Positions 20,010 to 32,607 of a stretch of 64,000 nt of DNA are shown here, in pieces. Within the stretch, counting starts at the first letter, position 1, and each line of letters begins with the position of its first letter. Source of the DNA: Blasia pusilla (taxonomy: Eukaryota > Marchantiophyta > Marchantiopsida > Blasiales); assembly GCA_050084515.1 (NCBI GenBank), contig CM114274.1:23560001-23624000 (forward strand), read 5' to 3'. The notes below the pieces were generated by a model. It saw only the letters and a program-made list of their open reading frames with translations. It made no database searches and was not told where the DNA came from. The translations under genes were made by a program, and so were the position numbers.

Positions 20010-23000
20010 CTAAAGCTCTGAAAAAAAGTGCACGTAACAAAACATCAGTATCAACCAAAAACATGCCAACTCAAATACAAGCAAGTAGTGCGTGGACACT
20101 ATGTTGTTATGCAAAGTAGTGGCATTCTTGAAGTAATCAAGAATAAGCATATATTTTTTCCAGAGTTTGAAATGAGACCAAGAAGTATGTCTTGTTGCAA
20201 AGAAAACATATGCAAACACCTAACCCTGCAATAGATGGATGGAGACTCTTGAAAACAGATCTGGAGGGATGGAATGTCACCAAGGAGTTGTTTTGATACT
20301 ATTTGATGCAAAATCAGACACAATTTCATGTGGTTGTAATCCATTGGCAAATAAAACAAAAAAGACTTAAAATCAAGATCAGATATCAGAATTAGTAGGG
20401 TTTCTGCATTCTCATCTTCAATGGGCAAGAGAGATGTCTTATGCCTATAAAAGTCACCCATGAAAACAAAGATAGGACATCTTAGATAGTCGGAAGGCAA
20501 TAGAAAAAACTACTCTATTGGAACACCTTTCTCATGTGCATCTCTAGCCACAACATGTTTGAACCATGTGCATCACCAAATGTTTCTTGTGGGGGGTTGT
20601 CTATCAAATTTGGCATGTTCTAGATTGAACACTTCATGAAGATTAACCCTAACCATGCTTAAGGGGATATCATTGGCATGGAACTTGTCCCTTCTACCAA
20701 AACCTGAAATAACCCTTGACCAAAGCACCATCCTACTCACCTTGGGCTTGGTGAGTAATATGTGATCCCCAATCCGCAACTACAAAAATACAAAGGAAGG
20801 GTATTTAGTTAGCACCAATTCAAATTCTGCCCACATGCATTTGCACTATCAACCTGAAAAAAAATCTGCTATGAATTACCTATCTGAAAGACCATCCCCA
20901 TTTCATAAGATCATGCAAAAAGTTCCTACACGACCATTTAAGTGTCCACAACAAGAAATATCAATGTTGTCATATGAACCTTCAACAGAAGAGGCAATTG
21001 TAGGCAAGAGAAGTAACCTTGGTTTGTTTCTTGGACGAGCCAAATATGATTTTACTTTCCTGCTCAATTGCTCCATCAAATGGTAGCCTAGACCTTGGTC
21101 TTTTGGCCGGTAATGATTTTTCTTGGTTGTCCATACTGAAGTTTTCTGCACATTATGCATGGCAAGGTCCATTCAGTGATGTAGGATGAGATGACCATGG
21201 AAACTTTGGAAATGAACCATATACACATGATGAACTCATAATTACGAGTAATCCGAGTATTACCCTTTGCACTCTATGTGGAACTTCTCCCCTTGTTTCT
21301 CCGTTTTGGTGCATATATAAATAGCCCACGTATTGAGAATGAATAGCAATAGCTAGTTATTCACTTCAGTAGGTAATTGTATTATACGACCAAGCATCTA
21401 GTGAAGTTGAACATGTTCCTTACCACCAGATTGTGTTGTTGCCACCACTTCTTTTAGTGGAGAGATCTTCCTCTTCGCTGATTGAACTATTCCCGCTTCA
21501 AAAGTTGGTGTAGGTTCAACAATGATTGTAAGTTACGCAAAACAAAGCAAGTCAGTTCTTAAATATTCATGCTGAAAATAAGAAGAAGTTATAATCATTG
21601 AAAATTGGTAGTGGAAGAGTGAAAGAGAACATGCAAGGAAGAAATAACATGCAGGTACATGGAAATCTGAAAAACGGTTTTCGATGTTATCTTCTCATCC
21701 CCTATTGGCAAAGGTTGAGAAATTGATGGCGGGATACTAGAAATTTGGTATGGTGTCGAAGATATGTCCTTTGATGTAATCTTAGACACCATTTCTATGA
21801 GTACAATGATTTGTTCTGCCGTTGCATGTGCCAAATCTACATTCGACTTCTTTTTCACTTCTTCCTACTGAATAGTGATCGTGGACTCTACACTCTGCAT
21901 GCGTAAACCAAAGATTTAGTTTGGTGCGTTTAGGGTTTCTGTAGCAATACAACCATATTAAGGCCATGGTACCTACTCATTTACTAGCTAAAGGGAAGGG
22001 GTTATAATAGAGGTAGGTATATACACTTACCAATGAGCTTTGTTATGTGAAACCTGGTTGTTTAGGAAACTCTTCTCTCACCACAGATTCCAGCCCCGTG
22101 CTCAAGGATCCCTCTGACATACGTTGTTGCAACTGCACATGCTCCTTAACGATATCACACTCTTAAATTTCATGGGTGGGGAAGGTTCAAATGCGATATT
22201 GAAAATGAAGGAATAATCAAAATTCTGTACCATCCATGAACTTTAGCAAAGAAACTAGGGAATGCCAAGATGACTTACATCAAGTCCAGCTAGACCTACA
22301 CGACCGAAATAATTTAAAGTCTGGACCTTAGCCCTTGCTCGAGCCATATTTTCTCCCTTCCTTTTTCCTTCCTCAGACAGCCAATAATCTACTAATTGAT
22401 TCCATGACTCCTTATGGATATCAGGATGACACCGGACTGCGCAATGAGCCCTATACAGTGTCTAATAGTTTTTGATATTGGACCGTTCTGTTTTAAGAGT
22501 TGTGCTATTTCTTTCTTCATAAAATCAAGCAAAAGCAATGATGCACCCACATATGTGTATGCCTCAAGGATGTGATTTTGGACAGTAGCCATGTTGATAG
22601 CATTATGTTTACTAATCTCAATGCATGACAAGTCCAAGTACCTCATCGCCCATACCACGACATCTGACTTTTGTGCCCATAGGAGGGGGATATGCTTTGT
22701 GAAGGCATTATGGTTTGAGATAGAGTTCCATCTAAAGGCTGCACATGTAAGTAAACTTGTTATACACAACTAGAGAGCATTTGATGAGTAAAGGTGAGAA
22801 GGTGGTCATAATGACAAGTTGCTGCCCCTTAGGCCCTGACATACCAACCATACATATCAAGAGATGAATATTCTTCCAAGTTTTCTATTACATTACCGTC
22901 TCGCTTGTGTTGGTGGAAACTTGGGCACTCTCTTGTTTGGATGATTTAACTTGGCGCTCCTATGCTAATGGCTATTCAACGCATACAAGAAATAAGGGTT

Positions 23001-23230
23001 AATACAAGGGTTAATATAGAATACAAAATTATGAAACCTGAAAGAACGAAACAAAACACTCATATATGAAGAGAAAGTACCCTCCCATTCTCCAGCCACA
23101 TGTCTCCCTCCTCATCTGCCCCCAAGAAGTCCATACCAAGGAGTGGATTATAGTAGGGGTCTCCGGATTCACACGGATTCAGAAGATGGTCGATCCAACT
23201 CTAGGCAGAGGAAGGCATATTAGGGCATTG
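20010..23230 (-). pseudogene. Multi-exon transposon-associated gene remnant
   Basis: Read leftward, exon-like pieces with splice-like borders follow each other. About 23210-23090 begins MPSSA-stop-SWIDHLL, contains NPLLGMDFLGADEEGDMWLE and ends at a GTACTT donor. About 22970-22890 reads KLNHPNKRVPKFPPTQARR before GTAATG. About 22740-22390 has SDVVVWAMRYLDLSCIEISK. About 22420-22320 reads ESWNQLVDYWLSEEGKRKGE, like the 'W..LVdyWlS.e.k...N...R' segment of plant En/Spm-associated transposase-like proteins. About 22140-22035 ends at GTAAGTG. Further ORFs at 21172-20903, 20779-20573 and 20500-20099 may be later exons. Stops and frameshifts are present. The family call is tentative; coding by an old transposon or captured gene is more certain. 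Confidence 0.45.
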
Positions 23231-23527
23231 GAGGCGTAGGCCAAGATATCTAATATTTTGAACGAGACCATTGATCCTGCAAATATTATGAATGTTGGAT
23301 ATTTTTTTGGCCTTATTCTAGGATTGATGTGGAGTTGATGATATAGACATATCTATGATTTTCATAAAGAAAGAATTTTTTTAGAATGTTTACATGTTAT
23401 TACTTTGATATGTGCATTATACATGTTTTTTAAATAATTTTAAATAAAAAAGTAGGACAAAATTTGATGAAATTAAACCTTCACATTGTGAAAATTAAGG
23501 ATTTTCTTAATCCAACCATCACCCACA

Positions 23528-23751
23528 AGGTTGCACATAAACGAACATGCCCAACCAGTCCCAGTGCGTGGGCTCCATACGGGATACACAATGGGTGTGG
23601 GTTGGCCAAGCCCTGGTTGACATTACATGCTCACGTGTGAGTTACTAGAGTCTGAGCCCATACAGACATGTCGATCCATCCTAGGGACAGACATAAGTCC
23701 GCGGACACGAACATGTCCATAGGCACGGACTTTATCCGTGTATAACTTTGA
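23528..23751. mobile_element. MITE, ggttgcac family (copy 2)
   Basis: Left end aggttgcacataaacgaacatg; right end cacggactttatccgtgtataacttt. It is flanked by a 9-bp target duplication with one mismatch (tcacccaca 23519-23527, ttacccaca 23752-23760). About 224 bp, non-coding. Confidence 0.75.
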
Positions 23752-23760
23752 TTACCCACA

Positions 23761-25969
23761 ATGATTGAATATTATTGATAATGGAATTAAAAAAAAAAGT
23801 AAATCTTAAAATAATACAAAATGACTTTCTTTTCAGAAAAAAGAAGCAAACAAGATTGAATTTGTTTTCCTCACAACTGTACCTTAATTTAATTTCTAAT
23901 TTTCTTTTAGGAGCACAATTTTCCAAGCTTCCATAGTTTTAGAAATCCAATCATATTTATTGATTTAATTTAACATTGGTTGTAAAGAAAATTAAGTTGG
24001 AAAGATGTAAATTTTCAAATTATCCATATGTTTGCCTACTAATTTTACACTTGAATATGCATTCAAAGTAGAATTACTCGAAAAAAATACTTTTGATGTA
24101 TGAAAGTGTTTGAATTTCAAACACAGGAGAATCATAGAGAAATTAACATAGGCGAATAGAAAAATATAATATTGCTATTGTTTTCCTACAGCTTCTAAAG
24201 TCTTCATAAACAATAAAATTATGCATTGCAAAAAAATTATCGGGGCATCGAAAAGGAGGAAACAAATTATTTCAAGCCAGCCATGCAATAAATTGCACTA
24301 TAGGGACAAGTTAGTGATTAAAGTAAAATTTAATATTTTGAAGAAAACATTTTAAATTGGGATGAATTGAATAAAATATGTCCAACCCTTTTACAAGTCA
24401 CTAGTAAACTTTTGCCCGTGCGATCCACTGGGTGACTTGGGTGAGATAATTGGGAATGAAAAAACTCACATATGGAAAATGATAATGTGAAATTAGAGGA
24501 CAGACGAAGAATAAAGTTTAATTTTTAAAAATATGAAAAAATCTTAGAAAGATCGAAGTTTTTAAGAATACATCTAACTTGGCTCAAGACAATTTTTCAA
24601 ATATTTTCCTTTATTAATTTTGAAAAAAAAAGTATCCCTTTTCCAATTCCCCATCTTTCGATAAATAAAAGAAAATCACTTATTTTGATGATTTTTTTCC
24701 CAAAAGAGGGATTAAATTTTTCCCCCAATCTAACTTGAAAGTTAAAAATAAAATAGAAAAAGTACGCCTTCCTTTATTTTGAAGAATAATTCTTGTCCCA
24801 TTAGTGTCCTATTATCCTTTTCGTTTTTTCCCAAAAGAAAAATTAATTTCCCCTCAAAACTAAACTTTAAATTTTGTTTGTATGAACCTTGGAAAAATGA
24901 TATGAAAATTTCAAATGAGGAAAGATTAGAAGAATTGAAAGAGACTCTAGACGATTTCATCAGGGAAAATGTTAGAATTTGAGTTAATTATAATTAATTA
25001 ATTATTATAAAAACCATACCCATTCTTGTTTTCGGCTTAGTATAGGGTAAAATTTTAAAAAGTCATGAATGCATGGAAAAATTTGATAAGGGTCTTCAAA
25101 TTTTCTCAATTAGTAAAAGAAATTCACTCATTTTGATCCAAAGTTTGTCTCAAAATATTCTTAAAAAATCCCTCACAAATAATGCTTGAAAAGGAGATTA
25201 AATGACATATTTCAAAGTAATATGTGGTTTCCCTTCCAAAACTAACTTAAAATTAAAAGTTTTAGTAAATTAAAATCACGATTTTAATTTATGAAATGAA
25301 ACAAATAAATTGATAATAAAAAATAAGTCAAATTTTTCTTGGGATTCTATTTTTTAATTTAAATTTAGTTAAAAAAATTATTACTATTAAAAAACCTTTT
25401 TTCAATGCAAATATTAGCATAGTTTAGGGAGTTTAAACAATAATTGAATATCTCACAGGCTTTAGACATGGCGTTCACGGGAGCTTCTTGGCAAGGGCTA
25501 ACACCCTTAATAGTATGATTAAACACTCATAATTAAAAGGAACATAAAAGGATAAAAGTTTTTGAAGAAATGTGAAACTAAAAATGAAAATCTCCTACAA
25601 ACATGATTGGAAAAAATCAATAACACATGCTTAAAATTAATAAGTCTTTAAGGCAACTCTTACTTATAACTGTACATATTTTTAACTTTTTTCCCCCAAA
25701 AATTTTGTACCCTAAAGCTAGGTGAATATTATATTTTTTGTAAATTAAAACTTAAGACAATCTAAAGAATATGAAGGTGTGTATAGAAAAATACAATACC
25801 AAATATTTCTCAACTAAATCTAAACTAAGATAAGTTTTTGCAATAGAATTAATAATAAAATGACCACTTTAATTTATTTGTATTATAAAAAAAATTTAAG
25901 AAGAAACCTGTTAAAAATCTATACTCCATTATGATACCATATAGGTGGAAGTGCCGCAATTAAATACAT
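23761..25969. other. AT-rich spacer with a Helitron-like terminus
   Basis: A/T-rich sequence without ORFs of note. At 24401 ctagtaaacttttgcccgtgcgatccac reads, on the minus strand, as a Helitron-like 3' end (GC-rich palindromic block, then CTAGT); no matching 5' end was found. Confidence 0.45.
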
Positions 25970-25970
25970 A

Positions 25971-26200
25971 CTAGTAAGGTGCTCGTGCATCGCACACGAA
26001 AATAAAAATATATTTGAGTAGTCTTTCCTCCGGGTTGTGAAAGAAAGGGACGGGAGTGAAAGGACTAATGATGTTACAAGAATTCAAAAACAAATTTTGC
26101 TGCCAGTAGCATGTGAAATATATTATTCTTGCCGCCACATGTCAAGCAAAGAGGTGTTTGCAAATCAAGAAGGCACTCTCCAATAATAATATAAATTTCA
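25971..26200 (-). mobile_element. Short non-autonomous Helitron-like repeat
   Basis: On the minus strand the 5' part (26198 downwards) reads ttatattattattggagagtgccttcttgatttgcaaacacctc. The 3' end is cgtgtgcgatgcacgagcaccttactag at 25971, a short palindrome (gtgcgatgcac) followed by CTAG. At about 230 bp it matches the 36376-36597 copy in size and both ends. Confidence 0.6.
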
Positions 26201-26789
26201 AATAAGAAAAGCAAAATTAAATTGAGAATACTCATATCAAAAGGCCCAACCCTTCACAAATCTTTAATCACTTGTAACTAAAGAAAAAATAGTTGGGAAT
26301 AAAAATTGTTGAAAGTATGTGAGAATAACACTCTGTCAAAAGTAGAGGAATTAATAAGAGATATTGGGACAATTTACAAAGTTCTAACACTGACCCAAAA
26401 TTTTTTTATTACTACACTTCACCACACTTTTCCGTACCCTTATCTTTGGATTATCTTTCCACATTTCTTGGATTGAAAATTTAAATGGAAGAAAATCTAA
26501 CCAAAATTTCTCTGGGAATTTAAAATTATAGAAATGTTTCCCTCAAATTTTCAAATTAATAAGATAAGTATGAAAATTAAAATTAATAATAAATCCATCC
26601 TTAATCATCTCTTCCATAAATAAAGAAAGAAATCCCTTACAAAAATTAATGACATTAAAATTCACTTTTTGAAAAAATTAGGCACTTAAATATACTTTCT
26701 TATTTGATACTACAAAATATGTGATTCGTATGACTTAAATCATAAAAACCACAAAGTTTGCATATAAATGTACTTGTCAGGATATTTCC
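26201..26789. other. AT-rich spacer, nothing recognised
   Basis: A/T-rich sequence with no motif or ORF of interest. Confidence 0.5.
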
Positions 26790-27452
26790 ATCGACATGCC
26801 ATCCCACACCTAATCTTGCGCTACGCTCCGCTTGGCCTGCATCCCTAGTGCGACTCCTGTCTGCATCCCTCCCATGTCCGGTCTTAGGCCCAAAAACAAT
26901 GCACTCCTCCCATATCATACAAGGGACATCCTACACCCCTTCCATGCACGCCAGATGCAAGCATAATGCACGCCAAATGGAGGCCGGGCGGCATGGGTGC
27001 AAAGAAATCAACAAGTCCGAACATGTCAACTAACATGCCCGGCCCGCAGCCCTGTCGCGGCGCAGACTGGGGGCTTGGGGCCGGCTGGGCGTGGGCTCAA
27101 GGCGTGCAACAAGTAGTCCGCTAGACCAAATCTTGGTCCAAAGGACCAATTTTTGCGGGCCCTTAGCCCGCACCAAGCCCGCCCAAGGCCACGCTGCAGG
27201 CCGCGCAATGGGTGCGGGCTCGTGTGCGGACCTCGGGTATCCGAATCCAAATGGACATGTGCGTCCATAGGACAAACATAAGTCCGCGGACAAGGACACG
27301 TCCATAGACACGGACTTTGTCTGTGCGCAACCTTGCCGGGCGGGCTTAGATGTGAGATCCGGGTAGTTAAGCTCGCACAAACATGTCCATTCCTAGGAAA
27401 GACATAAGGCCTTGGCCTTTGGACATGAACTTTGCCCATGTGCAACCCTTAT
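26790..27452. mobile_element. MITE, ggttgcac family, compound or nested (copy 3)
   Basis: Two right-hand ends of the family occur in tandem: cacggactttgtctgtgcgcaacctt near 27308-27334, and ggacatgaactttgcccatgtgcaaccctt at 27420-27450. GC-rich body sequence with cggacatgtcc-type motifs lies to the left from about 26790. The left terminus is degraded. This suggests one copy inserted in or next to another. ORFs on both strands here (up to 139 aa) are artefacts of the GC-rich body. Confidence 0.55.
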
Positions 27453-29028
27453 ACCTCTTTATTAAATCTTTAAGCACTCAAACTTAATCATGTTACAATA
27501 AAGAAACTTAATATGGGAATTATATCAAAACATAAAAACCATCCCAAATATTTCATGAAAAATTTTAAACCAAGATAAGTACATAATGTGTAATTATTTA
27601 AATTTTATCCATCTCGACATTAAAAAAACGTATTTCTGGAAACTTGTTGAAGAAAACCCTTAAATTTTTTTCTTTCGGTTGAGATGGAGTTCTAACCAAG
27701 CTTAGGTAAGATGTCTCTAGACTCGCGTGGTAAGATCTTGTTAAAAAAAATGGGTATCCATATATTTCCCATATTAACCAAAAGCATTATATGTTCACAA
27801 AACTTGGTACTTTTTTAAAGTATATTGAACCTCCCTACCCACTTTAAATTAAAAGGTAAGTCTAAAAGTCCATCAATCATATAACTTCTTAAACTTGTCT
27901 GTTGTCACTACAAGGGAATGTGATCCTCATGTGGTTGATTTGCGGGTCCAATGATCAACTTTGCAGCTATCTTGCAAGTCCATTATGATACCCCTTTGTG
28001 CAACCACCTTGTGGCTTCATTGTGACTATGATGCTTTTGGCGAGTAGCAAGACTCACAAGTTTTTTACGAGTTTGAGCACTAAAAAACAACCCATTTTGT
28101 AGTCTCAAAGGGCATTGCGACTAGTAGTTGCAATGGGCAACAATGTGAACTCATAAAGTGTGAGTCTAGGTGCTTGGAACCGAGTTGCAAACACCTTCCT
28201 TTAGATTTTTACCATACTCATAAAAGATTCTAGGAGAGGGCTAGGTTCCTTATTTCATTTTTTGGGCTTAGCAAGTAAGCCCTATAGATATGAGGACTCA
28301 GGGAGTACTTCAAATATTGGAGAAGGTGATGTCACTACTTGGGTTAATTTATTCTTTGGTTCCATAGGGGAGAGGCCTTTACCTACCTCTAGGAAATGAT
28401 GGTGGAGATTCATCAATTGTGTCTCCTAAAGCATCACATGAAAAGTCAACATATGATAAGTTTATTGGCTTGGATAGTAAGCAACTGGCTAGAAGAATTT
28501 GAACTCAAGAGCACCAAAGAAAGTTGAAGCAGACGGAGTATGTGCATGATATTGAAGAGTCGTAGTCAAGAGTATTGTATCGAGCACCGTGTTGCACTCC
28601 CATAAGATTTCACAATAGACTTGATCTCCAAGGAAGCACGCCGATGGAGGGAATTAGACCGACTAATACATGGAAAAAAGAATCCCGCAATATAGTGGAG
28701 TATGTTGCTAGGGAATTTTCAAGACAAGTGTGAAGATGTTTGTAGACATGCCATAAGTCCCAACTCCCTACTACAACCCTCACCCATATCTAGCCCACGC
28801 CCTACCTGTGCGCTCCTTGCTTGGGGCATCCCATATTCTTCCCATACCTTACCCATGCCCATCCGCTCCATGCAGTGATCGCGAGAGGAATGTGGGCTTG
28901 GGACTAGGGATGCACTGCGGAATGCAAGCGATGGGGCTCCATGGACTTGTTTGTCCCAAGGATTAAAATCACTTTGCGGACACAAAATATGAAGCTTAAA
29001 GTGGTTGTAATACGCCTAGCTAGAGAGC
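27453..29028. other. Spacer, nothing firmly recognised
   Basis: AT-rich, then mixed composition. A cactacaagggaa sequence at 27906 resembles a CACTA-element end but has no partner. The ORFs at 28719-28985 (-) and 28941-29252 (+) show no motif. Confidence 0.4.
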
Positions 29029-29350
29029 AAGGTTGCACGTGCATAAAGTCCGTGTTCGTGGAGAGGTCCATGGACTTATGTCCGTCTTACGGAAGGACTT
29101 GTCCATATGGGCCCCACCTTTCCCTTCTTTCTTATTCCCCTTACTTGCCTTCGTGTTCCATACTCCCCCGTTTCTTTCTCCCTCCACCTCCACTCCCTCC
29201 TGCCTCATTTCTCCACTCATCCTTACCTTGCCTTCCATCATATGGACTATAAGTATGGGTCCCACCTCTTGGAACCCACGTCCGCGTACATGTCCAAACT
29301 TGTTCGTCCATGTCCGCCCTAAGAAAAGGCTTATCCATTTTTGTGCAACC
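29029..29350. mobile_element. MITE, ggttgcac family (copy 4)
   Basis: Left end aaggttgcacgtgcataaagtccgtg; right end ggcttatccatttttgtgcaacc. It is flanked by a 9-bp direct repeat with one mismatch (gctagagag 29019-29027, gctggagag 29353-29361). The inside carries a C/T-rich block. The ORFs of 60-125 aa on both strands inside it are not genes. Confidence 0.75.
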
Positions 29351-29409
29351 ATGCTGGAGAGGCTCCAAGGGTCTTTCCTCCATTTGTGATGGGTCAAATT
29401 TATTGGCTT

Positions 29410-29752
29410 ATCTATTTAGCCCAATATGTTGGTATAGGGGGCAGGATTGCATACGGACAAAGGGCTGTGGGCCACAAAATGGGTGCATACTCGGTCCATC
29501 CGTGTTGCAGTGAACTCAAGAGCGGATACTCCTTTCAAGATATCATGGGAGTGATATCCGAAGATTTGAGGAATGTTCCGTTTGGTGGCAAATTAATATT
29601 CTTTGGTGGGGATTTTTTCCAAGTTTTGCATGTTGTTCGTCATGGCGATCGTCAAAAAATTATTCAAGATACATTAAAGAGGTCAAATTTATGGTCTCAT
29701 GTGAGAGACATTACCCTCAATGACATAAATGGCTCATCCCATACGTACCTAT
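29410..29752 (+). pseudogene. PIF1-type helicase fragment (Helitron-like), second locus
   Basis: A single frame (within 29341-29784) reads GYSFQDIMGVISEDLRNVPF, then GGKLIFFGGDFFQVLHVVRHG and KIIQDTLKRSNLWSHVRDIT. This matches the PIF1 'LRD...PFGGKvvvxGGDFRQvLPVv..G.r..i...lk.S.LW' region almost without breaks. Only the middle of the helicase is present. It ends at a foldback insertion (29753-29816) and no other helicase motif follows. It is better preserved than the copy at 276-1399. Confidence 0.75.
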
Positions 29753-29816
29753 TAGTGATTGGACTATCAATTTCCCTCATGTGAGGACTAAAAATTGATA
29801 GTCCAATCACTGACAA
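29753..29816. mobile_element. 64-bp foldback insertion with 8-bp target duplication
   Basis: A perfect 20-bp inverted repeat (agtgattggactatcaattt at 29754-29773, its complement at 29792-29811) encloses an 18-bp loop. An identical 8-bp direct repeat, gtacctat, lies immediately outside (29745-29752 and 29817-29824). It interrupts the PIF1 fragment. An 8-bp duplication fits a hAT-like origin. Confidence 0.7.
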
Positions 29817-29829
29817 GTACCTATGCGTG

Positions 29830-30400
29830 GGTAGAGTTTGTTTGTCATGGATAACATATTTAACGTTTGGTGTGTTCCACCATGACATAGTTGGAGAAGA
29901 GAAGGGAAGATCAAGAGGTCTGTCAACAAGAAATTACCTACAACATCCACCTTGATAGAATTATTGATTAAAATAAGAGACAATGTGAGAATGTCCTCGG
30001 GTTTTTGGACATTTGAAAATTTGATGATTGTTCCTCCCATGAAGAGTTAGATTCACAAAAGAGTCCTCTCGAGAAGGTCATCTTAAGCCCAACCGGGCGG
30101 ATTCAGACGTCATGAACACCGAGGTACAAGCAAGAAAGCACATGCAAGAAATGACAAAGATCCGGACCCGTTCTACTCTTGCCAGGGCATTGCAAGGGTT
30201 TGTTTACTAGTGTGTTTAAAAATGAAAAGAGATTCTATTGTATTAAGAGAGGATGAATTTATAAAATCCCACCTCCTAGTAGCACCCGTTCTTTGACAAC
30301 TCCTCTCTTTTGAAAATCTGAGTGGAGGATAAGGAAATAAATTGTAGGTATGATATAAACTGGTAACAAAGATAATAAGACAAGAAAATATAAAAATCTC
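29830..30400. other. Spacer, nothing recognised
   Basis: Mixed-composition sequence with only short frames. GC content rises from about 30400 towards the F-box gene island. Confidence 0.45.
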
Positions 30401-32607
30401 GTATTAAGACAAAGGCGACCTGGTCACCGTGACGATAAACTCAAGTGGAAAAGGAACACGGATACACCGTCCATCATGACCGGATGGAAACCGACGGGGA
30501 AGGATCAACGTCACGGATTGCCGGAGAAGAAGGGATACTGCCAGAAACGTCGATGATGCAAACGTGTCTCCACTGTTCGATTTCTCATGGGGTGAAGAAA
30601 AGCGTGTTCCATATGTGAACCAGAGCGGTTTGAATGGAGGTTTTTATTGAGACCTCCTTTCTCTTCTAGAAAATGAAGGACAACTTGGAGACGATTCAGA
30701 CGAAGGTAGACAGACTTATGGGTACTTTACGTGACTGTAAGTATATGTGTTTATTCATCGGTCTTCGAAGCGGGGAGCAATATGACCGCAGTGGATTAGT
30801 AACCATCCACATGTCCATCTTCTCTGGAGTCTGGACATGGATCGTGTTTTGTTGAATGAAAACCTTTGAGAGGGGTGGGAGATAACACGTGTGGAGAACA
30901 CGTGGATAGCCTAGATGTAGAGGGGAAAAAAACCGTGAATATTTCACTCATAAAATACTCGACTCGCAACTGCGCGCGTGGTCGAACTGGAGAAGTTGGG
31001 AGTGCGGGGCTCGGGAAGTACTCGCTTCGCTTACCAACAGCACTCTGCCACGTGTGGCGGGTCGAGTGCTCATGTAAGCCTGTCGCCAGATTCTTTTGTC
31101 GGGCGGATAGAGCTGCGACTGTTCGTCTCGATCCCCAAATCCACTATTTGTCTCGATATCTATGTTAACCGGGTGTTTAGCGAGCCCACCGCTTTGGTAG
31201 GCGCTAGCTGTGTCAGTCGCGGGCAGACTGAAATGTACAGACTCCAGAGTTAGCGATTTCAGGCCGACTCGTCTCAGTCGCCAGTTTCTCACCCGGGTTA
31301 CCGGGTACTGCTGTAAAGTAGCATGGTTGAAGGGAGATGGTGGATGATGACGTGGATCAGGTGCAAGGCTCTATTGGAAGGGTCAGTGGCAGTTGGAGGC
31401 ATCATCCCGTGTCCGATAACTCCTGCGCAACTCGCGTGCAGAGTTGGCGAGCCTCGCTACTGTTTGGCCACGTCCTCGTGTTTGGCCGAAAGGTCGTAGA
31501 ATCGGCGAGAGCGCGAGTTTGGGGACGGACGGCCAGTGAGTGCTCCAGATAGCCGGTGTTTTCCATGGGAGATTTTGGACCCCTGCGAAAACGCGGCCTG
31601 GGTTTGGTGAGGATTCCTCGTGGTCGGTTCCTCGCTAGAACTCCGGGCGTTTCGGCAGCGCTTCGCATTTGGCAAGAGTCGATAAGGATTTCGGTCCAGG
31701 GACGAACGATGTTTCGCCAGACGGATGAGAAAGTTGACCTCAGAAGTTTGGAACTTCCTGTCACTTTACTGCGAGCTTTCACCCGTCCGATGGACGGGTG
31801 CATTCGTGGTAGAGAGACACCGAACGAGCGCTCACTGTCTCCCGCTCTCGCTCTCGCTCTCGCTCTGTATAGGAGGGACTTGGGACAGGACAGGCCCTGG
31901 TCAAACCGGGCAATTTTTAATTCACAGCTTGAAGCGGTCGCCGTCCCGAGTTGTTGGTTGGGTGGCGGGTTGTCGAGTGTAGGCTTGGTCCAACTTAGAC
32001 CCGGTGATGCGCCCATGGGAATGACATGCTTTGATCGCAGACTATGGATGGACTCCTCGGTCCAAGCTGGACCTCGTGTGGCAATTGCGAGCTTCTTTCA
32101 AGAGACGATGGAAGACCGATTTGCCTCGTGCCGAAAGTCTTCATGCCCAGAGTTGTTCGCGTTGGCTTCTTCATGCGCGGCGGGCCTGCTATCCTCGGAG
32201 CACAGCGGGGCATCGAGAATCATGACTTCTTGTCACTGCCAGGTTTGGTTTCTTCAGGCTGTCGCTTATCTCACAGCATCTCATGCTCACATCCACTCTC
32301 CACTTGAATTGCTCAGCAATCGCACCGCATCAAATATCGAGTCGGATCTCGGCGATGGAGTGAAGGGGCAGGGTTGCAGGCGTATGATCGTGAATCTGCA
32401 CATGGTTTAGAAGAAATTGCAGGCAGGCAGAATACGCGCGCTTAGGACGGCCGATAGAGAAGTTCGAAGCTTGCCCCAGGGGTGCCCCCGGTCGAAGAGG
32501 GAGGGGGGGAAGATTTTCACGAATCTATTTAGGGATGGCAGGAGGCAGCACCCTCTGATAGTGCGAAGGCCATCAATCTCTGGTCTCCGGTAGTTGTTAA
32601 CGTAGAT
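30400..32607 (+). promoter_or_regulatory. GC-rich 5' flank of the F-box gene
   Basis: CpG-rich, non-repetitive sequence unlike the AT-rich surroundings, probably the promoter and 5' UTR region of the gene at 32608. A (ct)n-type tract, cgctctcgctctcgctctcg, at 31846-31865 is followed by tgtatagg. Long overlapping ORFs here (+ 31556-32410, 284 aa; - 31402-32016, 204 aa) cover each other on opposite strands and have no domain, so I treat them as by-products of GC-rich DNA. A short ORF at 30673 (MKDNLETIQTKVDRLMGTLR) ends at a possible donor (gtaagtat), so an upstream exon cannot be excluded. Confidence 0.4.

Noticed and set aside
27906-27930. cactacaagggaa as a possible CACTA transposon end
   Set aside because: No inverted partner or 3-bp target duplication could be found, and the motif is short.
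29033-29389. 118- to 125-aa ORFs on both strands
   Set aside because: They lie in or overlap the C/T-rich body of a MITE and have no domain.
31402-32410. Overlapping 284-aa (+) and 204-aa (-) ORFs upstream of the F-box gene
   Set aside because: They cover each other on opposite strands in GC-rich DNA, have no recognisable domain and biased composition. They are treated as chance frames in the 5' flank.
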